Positions 1-9,151 of a stretch of 38,084 nt of DNA are shown one piece after another. Within the stretch, counting starts at the first letter, position 1. Every line of letters begins with the position of its first letter. The position numbers and the translations under genes were made by a program. Source of the DNA: Chlorobium sp. (GTDB lineage Bacteria > Bacteroidota > Chlorobiia > Chlorobiales > Chlorobiaceae). The notes beneath the pieces are model-generated. The model did not search any database. It was given only the letters and a program-made list of their open reading frames with translations, and was not told the origin of the DNA. Where the stretch lies: contig SZXZ01000052.1 of assembly GCA_005843835.1 (NCBI GenBank), forward strand, positions 1-38,084, in the 5' to 3' direction.

Positions 1-76
1 AACACTCAGAATCTCTTTATTACACCACCCTCATTAAAAAAAATTATTTAAATTCAAAGTAAACAAAACAGGAATT

Positions 77-511
77 ATGAAAATTGCAGTTGGCAGCGAT
101 CACGCCGGGTTTGAATTAAAAAAATCAGTTATCACCTGGCTTCAAGACCACGGTCATGAAGGTATCGACATGGGACCCTATACCGAAGAATCGGTTGACT
201 ATCCCGATTATGCCCGCAAAGTGGCATTGTCCGTTGCCGATGGATCTTCTGATCAGGGTATTCTGCTGTGTGGCACCGGTATCGGAGTTTCGATTTCAGC
301 CAATAAGGTGAAAGGTATTCGTGCAGCGCTTGTCTTCAATCCTGAATTCGCTACACTTGCCAGACAGCACAATGATGCCAATATTATATGCTTCTCAGCT
401 CGCTTCACCGATAAAGAGACCATCGAAAAGAGTCTTCATAATTGGTTTGCAACCCCTTTTGAAGGTGGCAGACACCAACGCAGAGTGGAAAAAATCGAAC
501 CATGTTGCTAA
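77..511 (+). CDS. rpiB: Ribose-5-phosphate isomerase B
   Basis: Interconverts ribose 5-phosphate and ribulose 5-phosphate in the cytoplasmic pentose phosphate and Calvin-type sugar pathways. The 144-residue length is normal for the RpiB/LacAB family. The N-terminal SDHAGFELK motif carries Asp8 and His9. Cys65 sits in LLCGTGIGVSISANK, the position of the family's catalytic cysteine, and RQHNDAN supplies the conserved histidine near residue 98. An AGGA ribosome-binding site lies just upstream of the ATG. The last 10 bases overlap the next gene, so the two are probably co-transcribed and translationally coupled. Function is assigned from clear family motifs. Confidence 0.95.
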   Translation: MKIAVGSDHAGFELKKSVITWLQDHGHEGIDMGPYTEESVDYPDYARKVALSVADGSSDQGILLCGTGIGVSISANKVKGIRAALVFNPEFATLARQHNDANIICFSARFTDKETIEKSLHNWFATPFEGGRHQRRVEKIEPCC

Positions 512-1191
512 ATGAAAGCATAGAAAGCTGTCTCGATACAAGCTATCCGGTTTTTACCGATGATGCCGAAGTCGTTCAGGCTATTACCCTGTTACACGAT
601 AAAGGTCTCGATTGCGCCCCGGTCCTGCTCGAAGGCAATGGCACAGCCATGATCTCTCTCGCCGATCTTCTGCCCGCAAAAGGGGACGGGGGAGAAAGTA
701 AGAAGCTGTTACGCGACCTCAAGCTTCAGCCTGTTGCAACCATTGGGCGTCATGAGCATCTTTTTGAGGTATTTTCACCTGCTCGTTCCTTTACGGGCAC
801 GATCATACCGGTATCCGAAATGGATGGCCGCTACGCGGGCGTGATTGCAAAAGTTGCACTTCTTGAAAAAATTGCCGGTGTTTTCCATCTCAATACTGAG
901 GGAATGACCCTTGAGATGGAAATACCCGCATACGAATTAAAGCTGTCAGAGGTTGTCGCCACACTTGAAAAAAACGATGCAACCGTGTTGAGTTTTGGCG
1001 TCTACCCAGCGGCTTCTGATGCCGAAAGCAGGATAATATCGTTTAGAATTCACACACTCGACCTCTATCGTCTGGTGAAAAACATGGAAAAATACGGCTA
1101 TTTGATTCGCTACACGTCACCCTTCTTCAAAGAGAAAGACGATGAACTCAGAGAAAAAGCTCTGGAGTTTATTCATTTTATGGATATGTAG
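502..1191 (+). CDS. CBS-domain protein, putative regulatory
   Basis: A 229-residue cytoplasmic protein. The N-terminal half (about residues 5-115) reads as a pair of CBS motifs, with TSYPVFTDDAEVVQAITLLH typical of the first and LKLQPVATIGRHEHLFEVF of the second. The C-terminal half (about 130-210) contains an alternating strand/helix pattern that could be an ACT-like domain, as in AcuB-type proteins; this is inference. CBS pairs usually bind adenine nucleotides or SAM and regulate a partner. It starts inside rpiB (10-nt overlap), which suggests coupling, but the sequence does not show what it regulates. Confidence 0.75.
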   Translation: MLLNESIESCLDTSYPVFTDDAEVVQAITLLHDKGLDCAPVLLEGNGTAMISLADLLPAKGDGGESKKLLRDLKLQPVATIGRHEHLFEVFSPARSFTGTIIPVSEMDGRYAGVIAKVALLEKIAGVFHLNTEGMTLEMEIPAYELKLSEVVATLEKNDATVLSFGVYPAASDAESRIISFRIHTLDLYRLVKNMEKYGYLIRYTSPFFKEKDDELREKALEFIHFMDM

Positions 1192-1247
1192 GTACCTTTT
1201 TTTACCGCCACTCTCGAATAGAAACTTTTCGTTTAAAGCCTGAATTC

Positions 1248-2462
1248 ATGGTAACAAATCACTATGCTGTCCTCGCCGAACAGATTCGCGATCGTGCAGC
1301 GCAAATATATCCCGAAGTCATTGCACTCCGTCGCGATATTCATCTTCACCCTGAACTCTCGTATCAGGAAGTACGCACTACAGCCCTTATTACAGACTAC
1401 CTGATTGGTCTCGGTATCACCCCCGAACCACCGTTGCTTGAAACAGGTGTCATTGCCCTCATCAGGGGAACCGGTAGCTCCCGAACCGGCAGACTCGTTG
1501 CCTTGCGGGCCGATATCGACGCCCTGCCGCTTCAGGAAGAAAACCAGCACAGCTTCTGTTCACTCGAATCCGGAAAAATGCATGCATGCGGTCACGACAT
1601 GCATACGGCAATGCTGCTCGGCGCCGCTAAAATTCTTTCCGAAATTAAAGATCAGCTTCAGGGCGATGTGCTTCTGATTTTTCAACCCGCCGAAGAAATT
1701 GCTCCAGGCGGTGCAAAGCCATACCTCGACGCAGGACTTTTCAAGCATTTCAACCCCACAGTCATTATTGGCCAGCATTGTTTTCCCAATGTGCCCACAG
1801 GCAAAGTAGCCATGTGCAAAGGAAGCTTTATGGCCGCAACCGACGAACTCTACTTCACCGTAACAGGGCAGGGAGGTCACGCCTCCGCACCGCACAAGGC
1901 AGCCGATCCTGTGCTTGCAGCAGCCCATATCATAACGGCAGTGCAGCATCTGGTCAGCAGGGTTGTCCCACCGCATCAGCCGGCAGTTGTTTCCATAGCC
2001 TCAATTCATGGAGGCCATGCACCCAATGTCATTCCACGTCAGGTAACCATGTCCGGCACCATGAGAACCATGAACGAGGACCTGCGATCGCTGTTACAGG
2101 AAAAATTGCATCAAACCGTGACTAACGTTGCCGCAGGCCTCGGTACCCAGGCTGAAGTCGAAATCCGAAAAGGCTATCCTGTACTCTATAACGATCCGGC
2201 AGTAACCGATAAGGCCGAAATCTTCTGCGGCGAATATCTTGGCAGCGAAAATGTCATCCAGAGCGAGCCGATCATGACCGCTGAAGACTTTGCCTACTAC
2301 CTTCAGGAGTGCCCCGGAACCTTCTGGCAGATAGGAACAGGCACCCCCGAAGACGACAAAGGCAACACCCTGCACTCTCCGACCTTTAACCCCGAAGAAC
2401 GTGCGCTCGAAATCGGCAGTGGTCTGCTTGCCTACGCAGCCGGCCGTTTATTGGTGATATAA
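1248..2462 (+). CDS. M20D-family amidohydrolase (N-acyl-amino-acid/hippurate hydrolase type)
   Basis: A 404-residue metal-dependent amidohydrolase of the M20D peptidase family, which removes acyl groups from N-acyl amino acids or related amides. Visible family motifs, in order, are ALRADIDALPLQEE, the metal site MHACGHDMH, the acid pair in FQPAEE, the metal-ligand histidine in IGQHCFPNVPTGKVA, the dimerisation-domain GGHASAPH, and the C-terminal MTAEDFAYY and LHSPTFNPEE. No signal peptide is evident. The physiological substrate cannot be told from sequence: aminoacylase, hippurate hydrolase and indole-acetyl-amino-acid hydrolase annotations are all used for this family. The gene ends 12 bases before a strong bidirectional terminator. 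Confidence 0.88.
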   Translation: MVTNHYAVLAEQIRDRAAQIYPEVIALRRDIHLHPELSYQEVRTTALITDYLIGLGITPEPPLLETGVIALIRGTGSSRTGRLVALRADIDALPLQEENQHSFCSLESGKMHACGHDMHTAMLLGAAKILSEIKDQLQGDVLLIFQPAEEIAPGGAKPYLDAGLFKHFNPTVIIGQHCFPNVPTGKVAMCKGSFMAATDELYFTVTGQGGHASAPHKAADPVLAAAHIITAVQHLVSRVVPPHQPAVVSIASIHGGHAPNVIPRQVTMSGTMRTMNEDLRSLLQEKLHQTVTNVAAGLGTQAEVEIRKGYPVLYNDPAVTDKAEIFCGEYLGSENVIQSEPIMTAEDFAYYLQECPGTFWQIGTGTPEDDKGNTLHSPTFNPEERALEIGSGLLAYAAGRLLVI

Positions 2463-2474
2463 AACAGAGCTCGC

Positions 2475-2508
2475 AATAAAAAAGGCGCCTTCAGGCGCCT
2501 TTTTTATT
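2475..2508. terminator. Bidirectional intrinsic terminator
   Basis: A perfect 15-bp stem with a TTCA tetraloop. The core GGCGCC arms are flanked by A6 on one side and T6 on the other, so it works as a Rho-independent terminator on both strands. It sits between the convergent amidohydrolase (plus) and aldolase (minus) genes and ends transcription of both. Confidence 0.93.
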
Positions 2509-2528
2509 CGTAAACAGAGTCAGAAAAC

Positions 2529-3503
2529 CTATGCCTTATCGTTAGATCCCAGAACATTGAGAATCTTGTGGATATAAAGCTTCTTCAAAGCATCACGAGC
2601 AGGTCCGAGATACTTTCTTGGATCAAACTCTTCAGGCTTTTCGTCAAACACTTTCCGGATAGCGGCAGTCATGGCAAGGCGTCCGTCAGAATCGATATTG
2701 ATTTTACAGACAGCCGACTTCGCAGCAAGACGCAGCTGATCTTCGCTGATGCCGATTGCATCTTTCAGTTTTCCACCGTGCTCATTGATAGTCTTCACCA
2801 GATCCTGGGGAACAGACGAAGAACCATGCAGAACAATAGGGAATCCAGGGATACGGTGTTCAATTTCTGTAAGAATGTCAAGGCGGATTTTAGGATCCTC
2901 GCCTGGTTTAAACTTAAACGCGCCGTGTGAAGTACCAATCGAAATTGCAAGACTGTCCACACCCGTTTTAGCAACAAAATCCTCAACTTCCTCTGGTCTT
3001 GTATAGGTATGCGCTGCAGCAGAAACCTCGTCTTCAATTCCGGCCAGAACTCCAAGCTCACCCTCAACGGTTACATCAAATTGATGAGCATATTCGACAA
3101 CTTTTTTGGTCAGTGCAATGTTATCTTCGTATGATAGGTGTGATCCGTCAATCATAACTGACGAAAAACCGGATTCAATACAATCTTTGCAGAGTTCAAA
3201 GCTGTCCCCATGGTCAAGGTGCAGAACAATTGGAATAGGTTTGCCGAGTTCTGCGGCGTAAGCAACTGCGCCCTGGGCAAGATATCTCAGAAGGGTTTCA
3301 TTAGCATAGCTTCTTGCACCTTTGGATACCTGAAGAATAACAGGGGAATTTGTTTCAGTACATGCCATGATGATGGCCTGCATCTGCTCGAGATTGTTGA
3401 AGTTATAGGCAGGAATTGCATAACCGCCGGTCACAGCTTTCTTAAAAAGTTCTCTGCTGTTGCACAGTCCAAGTTCTTTGTAGCTGATATTTTTATTTTG
3501 CAT
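2529..3503 (-). CDS. fba: Class II fructose-bisphosphate aldolase
   Basis: A 324-residue zinc-dependent aldolase that joins or splits fructose 1,6-bisphosphate, dihydroxyacetone phosphate and glyceraldehyde 3-phosphate. Family marks are the HLDHGDSFE segment (Zn ligand and catalytic Asp), MIDGSHLSYEDNI, AISIGTSHGAFKF and IVLHGSSSVPQD (Zn-ligand histidines and phosphate site). The ATG is preceded by a GGAGAG ribosome-binding site. It is transcribed alone, ending at the shared bidirectional terminator. The gene faces away from prc, leaving about 160 bases of AT-rich divergent promoter region. Confidence 0.95.
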   Translation of the reverse strand: MQNKNISYKELGLCNSRELFKKAVTGGYAIPAYNFNNLEQMQAIIMACTETNSPVILQVSKGARSYANETLLRYLAQGAVAYAAELGKPIPIVLHLDHGDSFELCKDCIESGFSSVMIDGSHLSYEDNIALTKKVVEYAHQFDVTVEGELGVLAGIEDEVSAAAHTYTRPEEVEDFVAKTGVDSLAISIGTSHGAFKFKPGEDPKIRLDILTEIEHRIPGFPIVLHGSSSVPQDLVKTINEHGGKLKDAIGISEDQLRLAAKSAVCKINIDSDGRLAMTAAIRKVFDEKPEEFDPRKYLGPARDALKKLYIHKILNVLGSNDKA

Positions 3504-3662
3504 TGAAAAGCTCTCCGTTTATTATTATTATATGCCGTATTTTTACCTGTAAATACCATCCCGAACCTGTATACCACGTGTTTCGTAATATAAATATAAT
3601 TATTTGCTCATTCAAGAACAGCTTGGATGTTGTCACCGAACCCTTGACCATCATACACTAAA

Positions 3663-5732
3663 ATGTTAAGAAAAAGTCTGCTTCTCTCGATTGTTTTCCT
3701 GGGAAGTACTGGCCCTGTGTTTGCCCTCCAGAACGGTAAATCTAATACCTCAGATACTGTTGTGATCCTTAAACCGACTCCTATAGAGGAGGAGGCGGGC
3801 AAATATATTACTCAAAACCTTTTGCAGAGCCATTTCAGAAAGGTTACGCCGGGCGACTCTCTTTCTCAACAGATATTTAATCGTTATCTCGAAAATCTTG
3901 ATGGCACTAAAAGCTACTTCGTAGCAAGTGAGGTCGAAAGCCTTAAAAAATTTTATGGAAGCCGTATAGATTCCGAATTTCTTGCCGGCAAAGCAAACGC
4001 AGGGTTTGCGGTCTATAACTTTTTTCTAAAAAGAGCTAAAGAAAAAATGCGGTTTATGAAAGCCGCTGCCGATACCATTCATTTTAACTTTTCAGTACCT
4101 GAAACCATTGACCTCGACCGCAAGACCGACCCATGGCCGGCCGACAGAAAACAGCTGGTTGATGTATGGAAAAAAGAACTGAAATACCAGTGGCTCAATC
4201 TTAAATATTCCGGCGAAAACAGCAATAATATTCGTGGAGCCCTTTCAAAAAGTTTCACAAACCGTCTTGGTCTTCTCAATCGTCAGAAATCTGAAGACGC
4301 TTTTCAGGCCTATATAACTGCGGTGACAACATCGTTCGATCCCCATACAAGCTACTTCTCACCCGATGAGTACGAAAACTTTCAGATCGACATGAGCCGT
4401 ACTCTCGAAGGAATAGGAGCTAAACTGCAGACCGAAAGCGAGTATACCGTTATCAATGAGGTTATCCCGGGCGGACCCGTATTCAAAAGCAATCTTCTCA
4501 AAAAAGGAGACAAAATTATCGGAGTTGCTCAAGGTACAAACGCCGAAATGGTTGACGTTGTAGGATGGAGAATAAATGAAGTCGTCAAACTCATTCGCGG
4601 TAAAAAAGGCACCATCGTCCGCCTTAAAATTCTACCTGCAAGTCAAGGTGGCAGGGGAGCGGCAAAAATTGTTCAACTCCAGCGCGACAAAATTGACCTT
4701 GAAGAACAGGCGGCCAAAAAAACCATCATACAGCACAGCGGTCAGAAAATCGGTGTCATAACCATTCCGTCCTTTTACCTCGATTTCGAAGGCCAGCAAA
4801 AAAATACCGGCAGTTACAATAGCACAAGCCGTGATGTTGCCCGAATCCTGACAGAGCTGAATAACGAGCATGTTGATGGAGTAGTCATTGATCTTCGCGA
4901 CAATGGAGGCGGCTCCCTCGAAGAAGCCGTTAACGTTACCGGTTTGTTTATCACCACCGGTCCCGTTGTACAGGTCAGTAATACAACCGGAGGAAAAATG
5001 GTACTCAGGGACGAAGATCGCCACATCCTTTACAGCGGACCGCTTGCCGTCCTTGTAAACCGCTACAGCGCTTCAGCCTCCGAAATTGTTGCAGCCGCAA
5101 TCCAGGATTACGGCAGGGGAGTTGTCATAGGCGAACGGACATTCGGAAAGGGAACAGTACAAAGTCTGATCAAACTGACACGACCATTTTCCTTTTTTGG
5201 AAAAAAGTCTGAACTCGGAGAACTCAAACTGACCATAGCCAAATTTTATCGCATATCCGGTGGCAGTACACAGCATAAAGGGGTTGTCCCCGATATCATC
5301 ATGCCATCTTTGATCGATACCACCCTCATCGGCGAAGATACCTATACAAGCAGTCTCCCATGGAGTACCATCTCCAAGGCATTTTATCGCCCGACAGCAG
5401 AAGTAAACCAGGAAGAGATTGCAGCTCTCCGGAAAAAATTTCAGGAACGCACCTCAAAAAACCACCTCTACCAGGCCTATCTGCACGATCAGAACGCCCT
5501 CAACCAGATACGCAAAAAAAAGCTGATGTCCCTGCAGGACACAGCATTCAAAACCGAAATTGAAACAATCAAACAAATAGAAAAACAATGGATTCAATCC
5601 CCCGATTCCACAAAAAGCCTTAACAAAGACGTTCTCATCAACCAGTCTGCAGCCATTGTAGCCGACATGGCCGACCTAAAAGCAATAGAACGCCAAACCG
5701 TCATCCGAACCACCAACCCAATATTAAACTGA
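3663..5732 (+). CDS. prc: Carboxy-terminal (tail-specific) processing protease, S41 family
   Basis: A 689-residue periplasmic protease that degrades or trims proteins from their C-termini. It has an N-terminal signal peptide (MLRKSLLLSIVFLGSTGPVFA). A long helical region follows, then a PDZ domain around residues 245-335 (GIGAKLQTESEYTVINEVIP). The S41 catalytic domain contains DLRDNGGGSLEEAV, RYSASASEIVAAAIQDYG and FGKGTVQ. By the family spacing of 25 residues, the Ser/Lys dyad is Ser471 and Lys496. The C-terminal tail is long and basic, as in Tsp/Prc rather than the shorter CtpA. It is encoded alone on the plus strand. Confidence 0.93.
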   Translation: MLRKSLLLSIVFLGSTGPVFALQNGKSNTSDTVVILKPTPIEEEAGKYITQNLLQSHFRKVTPGDSLSQQIFNRYLENLDGTKSYFVASEVESLKKFYGSRIDSEFLAGKANAGFAVYNFFLKRAKEKMRFMKAAADTIHFNFSVPETIDLDRKTDPWPADRKQLVDVWKKELKYQWLNLKYSGENSNNIRGALSKSFTNRLGLLNRQKSEDAFQAYITAVTTSFDPHTSYFSPDEYENFQIDMSRTLEGIGAKLQTESEYTVINEVIPGGPVFKSNLLKKGDKIIGVAQGTNAEMVDVVGWRINEVVKLIRGKKGTIVRLKILPASQGGRGAAKIVQLQRDKIDLEEQAAKKTIIQHSGQKIGVITIPSFYLDFEGQQKNTGSYNSTSRDVARILTELNNEHVDGVVIDLRDNGGGSLEEAVNVTGLFITTGPVVQVSNTTGGKMVLRDEDRHILYSGPLAVLVNRYSASASEIVAAAIQDYGRGVVIGERTFGKGTVQSLIKLTRPFSFFGKKSELGELKLTIAKFYRISGGSTQHKGVVPDIIMPSLIDTTLIGEDTYTSSLPWSTISKAFYRPTAEVNQEEIAALRKKFQERTSKNHLYQAYLHDQNALNQIRKKKLMSLQDTAFKTEIETIKQIEKQWIQSPDSTKSLNKDVLINQSAAIVADMADLKAIERQTVIRTTNPILN

Positions 5733-5745
5733 CTCCTACCGTCAA

Positions 5746-5766
5746 CCCGGGGCCATAAACCCCGGG
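5746..5766. terminator. GC-rich hairpin after prc, possible terminator
   Basis: The arms CCCGGGG and CCCCGGG are perfect complements separated by seven bases, 13 bases after the prc stop and 30 bases before the argH stop. There is no T-run on either side, so a classical intrinsic terminator is not shown. It may halt or stabilise the converging transcripts. Confidence 0.45.
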
Positions 5767-5796
5767 CGAGACAACCACTCCAACCCTCTCCAACTC

Positions 5797-7179
5797 CTAC
5801 ACCAGCTTTCTCGCCTCCACCAACTGCCGTTCAACCGAAGCAAACGAACAGCTCCCATGCGTTTTTTTCGAATTCACGCTGCTGTCCGCCTTAAGGCACG
5901 AATATATATCCTCCCCGATAACCTCCGAAAATTCCCTGAACTTCTCAACACTGATATTCGGCAGAGTAACATCCTCCGCAATACTCCAAGTCACGATCTT
6001 TCCCGTAATACGGTGCGCATCCCGAAACGGAATCTGTTTGCGGACAAGATATTCTGCAATTTCCGTGGCAAGGCTGAGATCTTCAGACGTCAGCTTCGCA
6101 AGTTTTTCCTCCCTCAGTGTCGTATGCTCCAGCAGCTTGCCAAATATTCTTAAACTCGAAACAGCAGTTTCAGCACTATCAAAAAGAGGCTGTTTATCCT
6201 CCTGCATATCACGGTTGTACGAAAGCGGAAGCCCCTTCATAATGGTAAGCATAGCCATCAGATTGCCATAGACCCTGCCGCACTTTCCCCTCACCAGCTC
6301 GGCAATATCAGCATTTTTTTTCTGAGGCATGATTGACGATCCCGTAGCAAAGGCATCGCTGATAGTCAGATACCCGAACTCATAAGAGCTCCACAGAATC
6401 AAATCCTCAGCAAACCGCGAAAGGTGCATCATAATCACCGAACAGTCCGAAATAAATTCAATAACAATATCCCGGTCACTCACCGCATCAATGCTGTTCG
6501 AAAAAAGATCATCAAAACCAAGTAATTCGGCACTCCTGCGAGCATTCAGTGGCAAGGTGCTCCCTGCAAAAGCAGCCGCCCCGAGAGGCGAAATATTGAC
6601 ACGTTTCATCAAATCGTCAAGCCGATCCCGGTCACGGACGAACATGTTGAAATACGCCAGATAATAATGCCCCGCCGAAATCGGCTGAGCCCGCTGCAGA
6701 TGCGTATAACCAAAGATGATTGTATCCCTGTACCGCTCTGCTTTTTCCACAAGAACCCTCAAAAGCTCGCCAACAGCCTCCCTCAGTTCACCAATCTGGC
6801 TACGCATGTAAAGCCGTGTATCCGTCGCCACCTGATCATTTCGGCTCCTGCCCGAATGGAGCTTGCCGGCAACCGATCCAATTTTTTCTTTCAGCCTGTT
6901 TTCAATAACCGTATGGATATCCTCATCCTCCCAATGCGGCACAAGCGTCCCGCTCGTCAGTTCATCCTCAATTTCCATAAGCCCCGCAACAATCTGTTTG
7001 GCCTCATCAGTGCCGACAATATGTTCCTCGGCAAGCATCGTAACATGCGCAATCGAACCCTGAATATCTTCCTTGTAAAGCTTTTTGTCGACATGGACCG
7101 ACGACGAATAAAAAAGCGCATCCCGGTCAAAAGGCTCCGAAAAACGGCTTTGCCACAGTAATTCTTTTTTCAAGGTCAT
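5797..7179 (-). CDS. argH: Argininosuccinate lyase
   Basis: Last step of arginine synthesis: splits argininosuccinate to arginine and fumarate. At 460 residues it has the normal length for the fumarase/aspartase superfamily. Landmarks are [18 protein letters not shown] near residue 110, the THLQRAQP segment (catalytic-histidine region), and the superfamily signature [19 protein letters not shown] with its mobile-loop serine. It lies on the same strand as the other arg genes but is separated from argG by menE, hipB and hipA. It therefore probably has its own promoter, or depends on readthrough from hipBA. Confidence 0.95.
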   Translation of the reverse strand: MTLKKELLWQSRFSEPFDRDALFYSSSVHVDKKLYKEDIQGSIAHVTMLAEEHIVGTDEAKQIVAGLMEIEDELTSGTLVPHWEDEDIHTVIENRLKEKIGSVAGKLHSGRSRNDQVATDTRLYMRSQIGELREAVGELLRVLVEKAERYRDTIIFGYTHLQRAQPISAGHYYLAYFNMFVRDRDRLDDLMKRVNISPLGAAAFAGSTLPLNARRSAELLGFDDLFSNSIDAVSDRDIVIEFISDCSVIMMHLSRFAEDLILWSSYEFGYLTISDAFATGSSIMPQKKNADIAELVRGKCGRVYGNLMAMLTIMKGLPLSYNRDMQEDKQPLFDSAETAVSSLRIFGKLLEHTTLREEKLAKLTSEDLSLATEIAEYLVRKQIPFRDAHRITGKIVTWSIAEDVTLPNISVEKFREFSEVIGEDIYSCLKADSSVNSKKTHGSCSFASVERQLVEARKLV

Positions 7180-7251
7180 AACACAGCATAAAAATTATTA
7201 ACAAACAGAAATCTGCCCTAAAATAACAAAATCAAACAAAACCAGCCCCAC

Positions 7252-7281
7252 CCCTGCAACAACATTCATGGTCATGCAGGG
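7252..7281. terminator. Hairpin between hipA and argH
   Basis: The perfect inverted repeat CCCTGCA/TGCAGGG spans a 16-nt loop in the 128-bp gap downstream of hipA. There is no T-run, so it is a weak terminator candidate. It could limit transcription from hipBA into argH. Confidence 0.35.
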
Positions 7282-7307
7282 TAACATTCCCCCTGCAGTC
7301 TTGAAGA

Positions 7308-8615
7308 TCACTCATGCAAACGTATCAAAGTAGCCTCTATTTCGTCACGAAGCGAGGGCGATACAGCAGCCTCATCAGCAAAGGTTTTCCATCTGCTAAC
7401 CGTTGCACTGATTTCGTCAATCACCGCTTCTGCTTTTTTATTTGCAATTGACTTGCCCACAACCAGCAGGTCATTTTTTGTAATATCGCTTCGCTTTCCG
7501 TTAATGCTCAAGGAATGCTGGCTGACCCATTGGTGTTGTGGTTGATAGGCATGGCATACATCATAGGCAGGTGCCAACTCCCATTTACCATCTTTTTTAA
7601 GCCTGAACGCAAAGTTTTTAGTGTGATCATCACAATTGCGGGCAACCACATTAAACACCATCCTCCGAAACATCTGCTCAGCCTCTGGATAGGGAAGCTT
7701 GAGCTCCCGCATGGTTTGAAAAAGCTGCTCGTAGCTGAAGCTGTTGACTGCATTGAAATCAAAATGCTTCATCGCGCAGAAGGTCTGTACATGGTGCTTT
7801 GTTGAACCTCCTTCACGGTCAAAACGCTTGGTCATGAAATGAGCTCTTCCATTTTCTTCCAAAAGCATAGACGGCATCATCTCAATGCCGCACCGGACAG
7901 CCATTTTATAATAAGCCATTTCAACTCTTCCATACCCTCTCGTGGCTCCCAACTGCACATCACTGACTCCATCCAGCTTGATCAGCCAATGCTCGAACCC
8001 TTTAGGAGCATTGGTCTGGCCCGATTTCACAACCCCGGTTTTTTCATTGTAGGCAATAACAGCCTTCGGGCGTGCTCCGCCCGCTGATGTACCTGTGCGT
8101 AAAATATCCATAACCGCCTTTTCTTCATCCGCCGGCATGTTGGTAATAAAGGCCTCTTTTTTGGATAACAGCATTGAAGCCATATTGACCAGGCTATCTA
8201 TTTCAAGTGAAAATGCTCTTTTGCCTTTTGGTAACGTAGCTGGCTCAAATTCCAGAGCCCCCATACCTCTTTCGCCGATAAAGCAAAGTATTTCCACCGG
8301 ATTCATGCTATCCATAGGGCGCCCTTGTTGTGCCATCCACAGCCGGATTAATGCATTGCCATATCGGTCCGGCAAGACGTCAGCAAGCAATCCCGGCAAC
8401 CCTTTGAACGTATCGAGTGCCGGGTCGGCTTTCTTTCTCAGAAAAGGAAAACTGAAACTTCCCGTACGTGCATGTATAGGCATCTGCAACGGCGCAATAT
8501 CCCAGCCCAGAGCTTTAAATTTCGGCTCATATTCAAACGAAGCAATGCCGGTTTCATCATCCCAGGTAACGGCACCAGCCAGTTCACCCCATATTTTTAC
8601 AAATGCTGAGTTCAT
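7308..8615 (-). CDS. hipA: HipA-type serine/threonine kinase toxin
   Basis: A 435-residue toxin of a type II toxin-antitoxin pair. HipA kinases phosphorylate cytoplasmic targets such as glutamyl-tRNA synthetase and trigger dormancy. The N-terminal subdomain is followed by the glycine-rich GTSAGGARPK (residues 175-184), the loop that can eject on autophosphorylation in the E. coli protein. The catalytic loop is RNCDDHTKN, with Asp329 and Asn334 matching the family's catalytic base and metal ligand. The metal-binding Asp352 lies in PAYDV. All key residues are present, so the kinase looks intact. It starts 2 bases after hipB. This mobile-type module sits inside an arginine cluster. Confidence 0.92.
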   Translation of the reverse strand: MNSAFVKIWGELAGAVTWDDETGIASFEYEPKFKALGWDIAPLQMPIHARTGSFSFPFLRKKADPALDTFKGLPGLLADVLPDRYGNALIRLWMAQQGRPMDSMNPVEILCFIGERGMGALEFEPATLPKGKRAFSLEIDSLVNMASMLLSKKEAFITNMPADEEKAVMDILRTGTSAGGARPKAVIAYNEKTGVVKSGQTNAPKGFEHWLIKLDGVSDVQLGATRGYGRVEMAYYKMAVRCGIEMMPSMLLEENGRAHFMTKRFDREGGSTKHHVQTFCAMKHFDFNAVNSFSYEQLFQTMRELKLPYPEAEQMFRRMVFNVVARNCDDHTKNFAFRLKKDGKWELAPAYDVCHAYQPQHQWVSQHSLSINGKRSDITKNDLLVVGKSIANKKAEAVIDEISATVSRWKTFADEAAVSPSLRDEIEATLIRLHE

Positions 8616-8617
8616 AC

Positions 8618-8965
8618 CTACCAGTCAGTTTCTTCCAGGTCATTTGTTTTGTTATTTCTGGCTCTTTTTCTTTTCCCCTGTTCCAGGGTAGCCATGGCGA
8701 GGGGACTGATGCTTTGTTGTACCGTAAAGAAATCCATCACATGTAACTTGTCCAGCACTCTCAGCACCTGAATCAGTGTAGCCAGTGTAACTGTCTTCCC
8801 TCTTTCGAGCAGGCTTAGGGTCGAACGGCTTATACCGGCAGCATGCGCCAGCTTGTCCTGCGTTTTGTTTTGCTCCAGCCTGTGATGTTTCACAAAATCG
8901 CCAATCTGCTCAGTCAAAGCCGTATCACTCAACGAATGCCAGTTATTGTATGACAATGCAGTCAT
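8618..8965 (-). CDS. hipB: HipB-type antitoxin / XRE transcriptional repressor
   Basis: A 115-residue protein with a Cro/C1-type helix-turn-helix at about residues 28-75. The recognition region reads TQDKLAHAAGISRSTLSLLE, followed by the RGKTVTLATLIQVLRVL helix. The basic C-terminal tail (KRKRARNNK) may contact DNA or HipA. It directly precedes hipA, the usual antitoxin-first order. Family members bind HipA and repress the shared promoter. Three related operator-like repeats lie upstream, one of them inside the core promoter. Confidence 0.92.
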   Translation of the reverse strand: MTALSYNNWHSLSDTALTEQIGDFVKHHRLEQNKTQDKLAHAAGISRSTLSLLERGKTVTLATLIQVLRVLDKLHVMDFFTVQQSISPLAMATLEQGKRKRARNNKTNDLEETDW

Positions 8966-8987
8966 AATAAGTGCTTTATCTGTTTAG

Positions 8988-9095
8988 TGACCGATATCTC
9001 ATACAAATATACACATATATTTCCATAATCCATATTATGTATGATAAGTCATTCGTAAATAGCCATAAAGCGCCATTATGACCGATATGTCATGC
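8988..9095 (-). promoter_or_regulatory. hipBA promoter with three operator-like repeats
   Basis: Read on the minus strand, three related 17-bp elements occur in the same orientation: 9079-9095 (GCATGACATATCGGTCA), 9039-9055 (GAATGACTTATCATACA) and 8988-9004 (GTATGAGATATCGGTCA). The distal copy is a clean palindrome, ATGAC-N6-GTCAT. A plausible sigma-70 promoter has TTTACG at 9059-9054 and TAATAT at 9037-9032 with a 16-bp spacer. The middle repeat lies almost exactly in that spacer, so binding there would block RNA polymerase. This is the layout expected for autorepression by HipB. That HipB is the binder is inference. Confidence 0.7.
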
Positions 9096-9151
9096 GTATA
9101 AGCGTGTTATGAAAAGAAATGTTATCAGCATTGAAGCCCTGGAATGCTATC

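Noticed and set aside
8095..8691. 198-residue plus-strand ORF
   Set aside because: Shadow of hipA and hipB on the opposite strand; serine/proline-rich with no domain.
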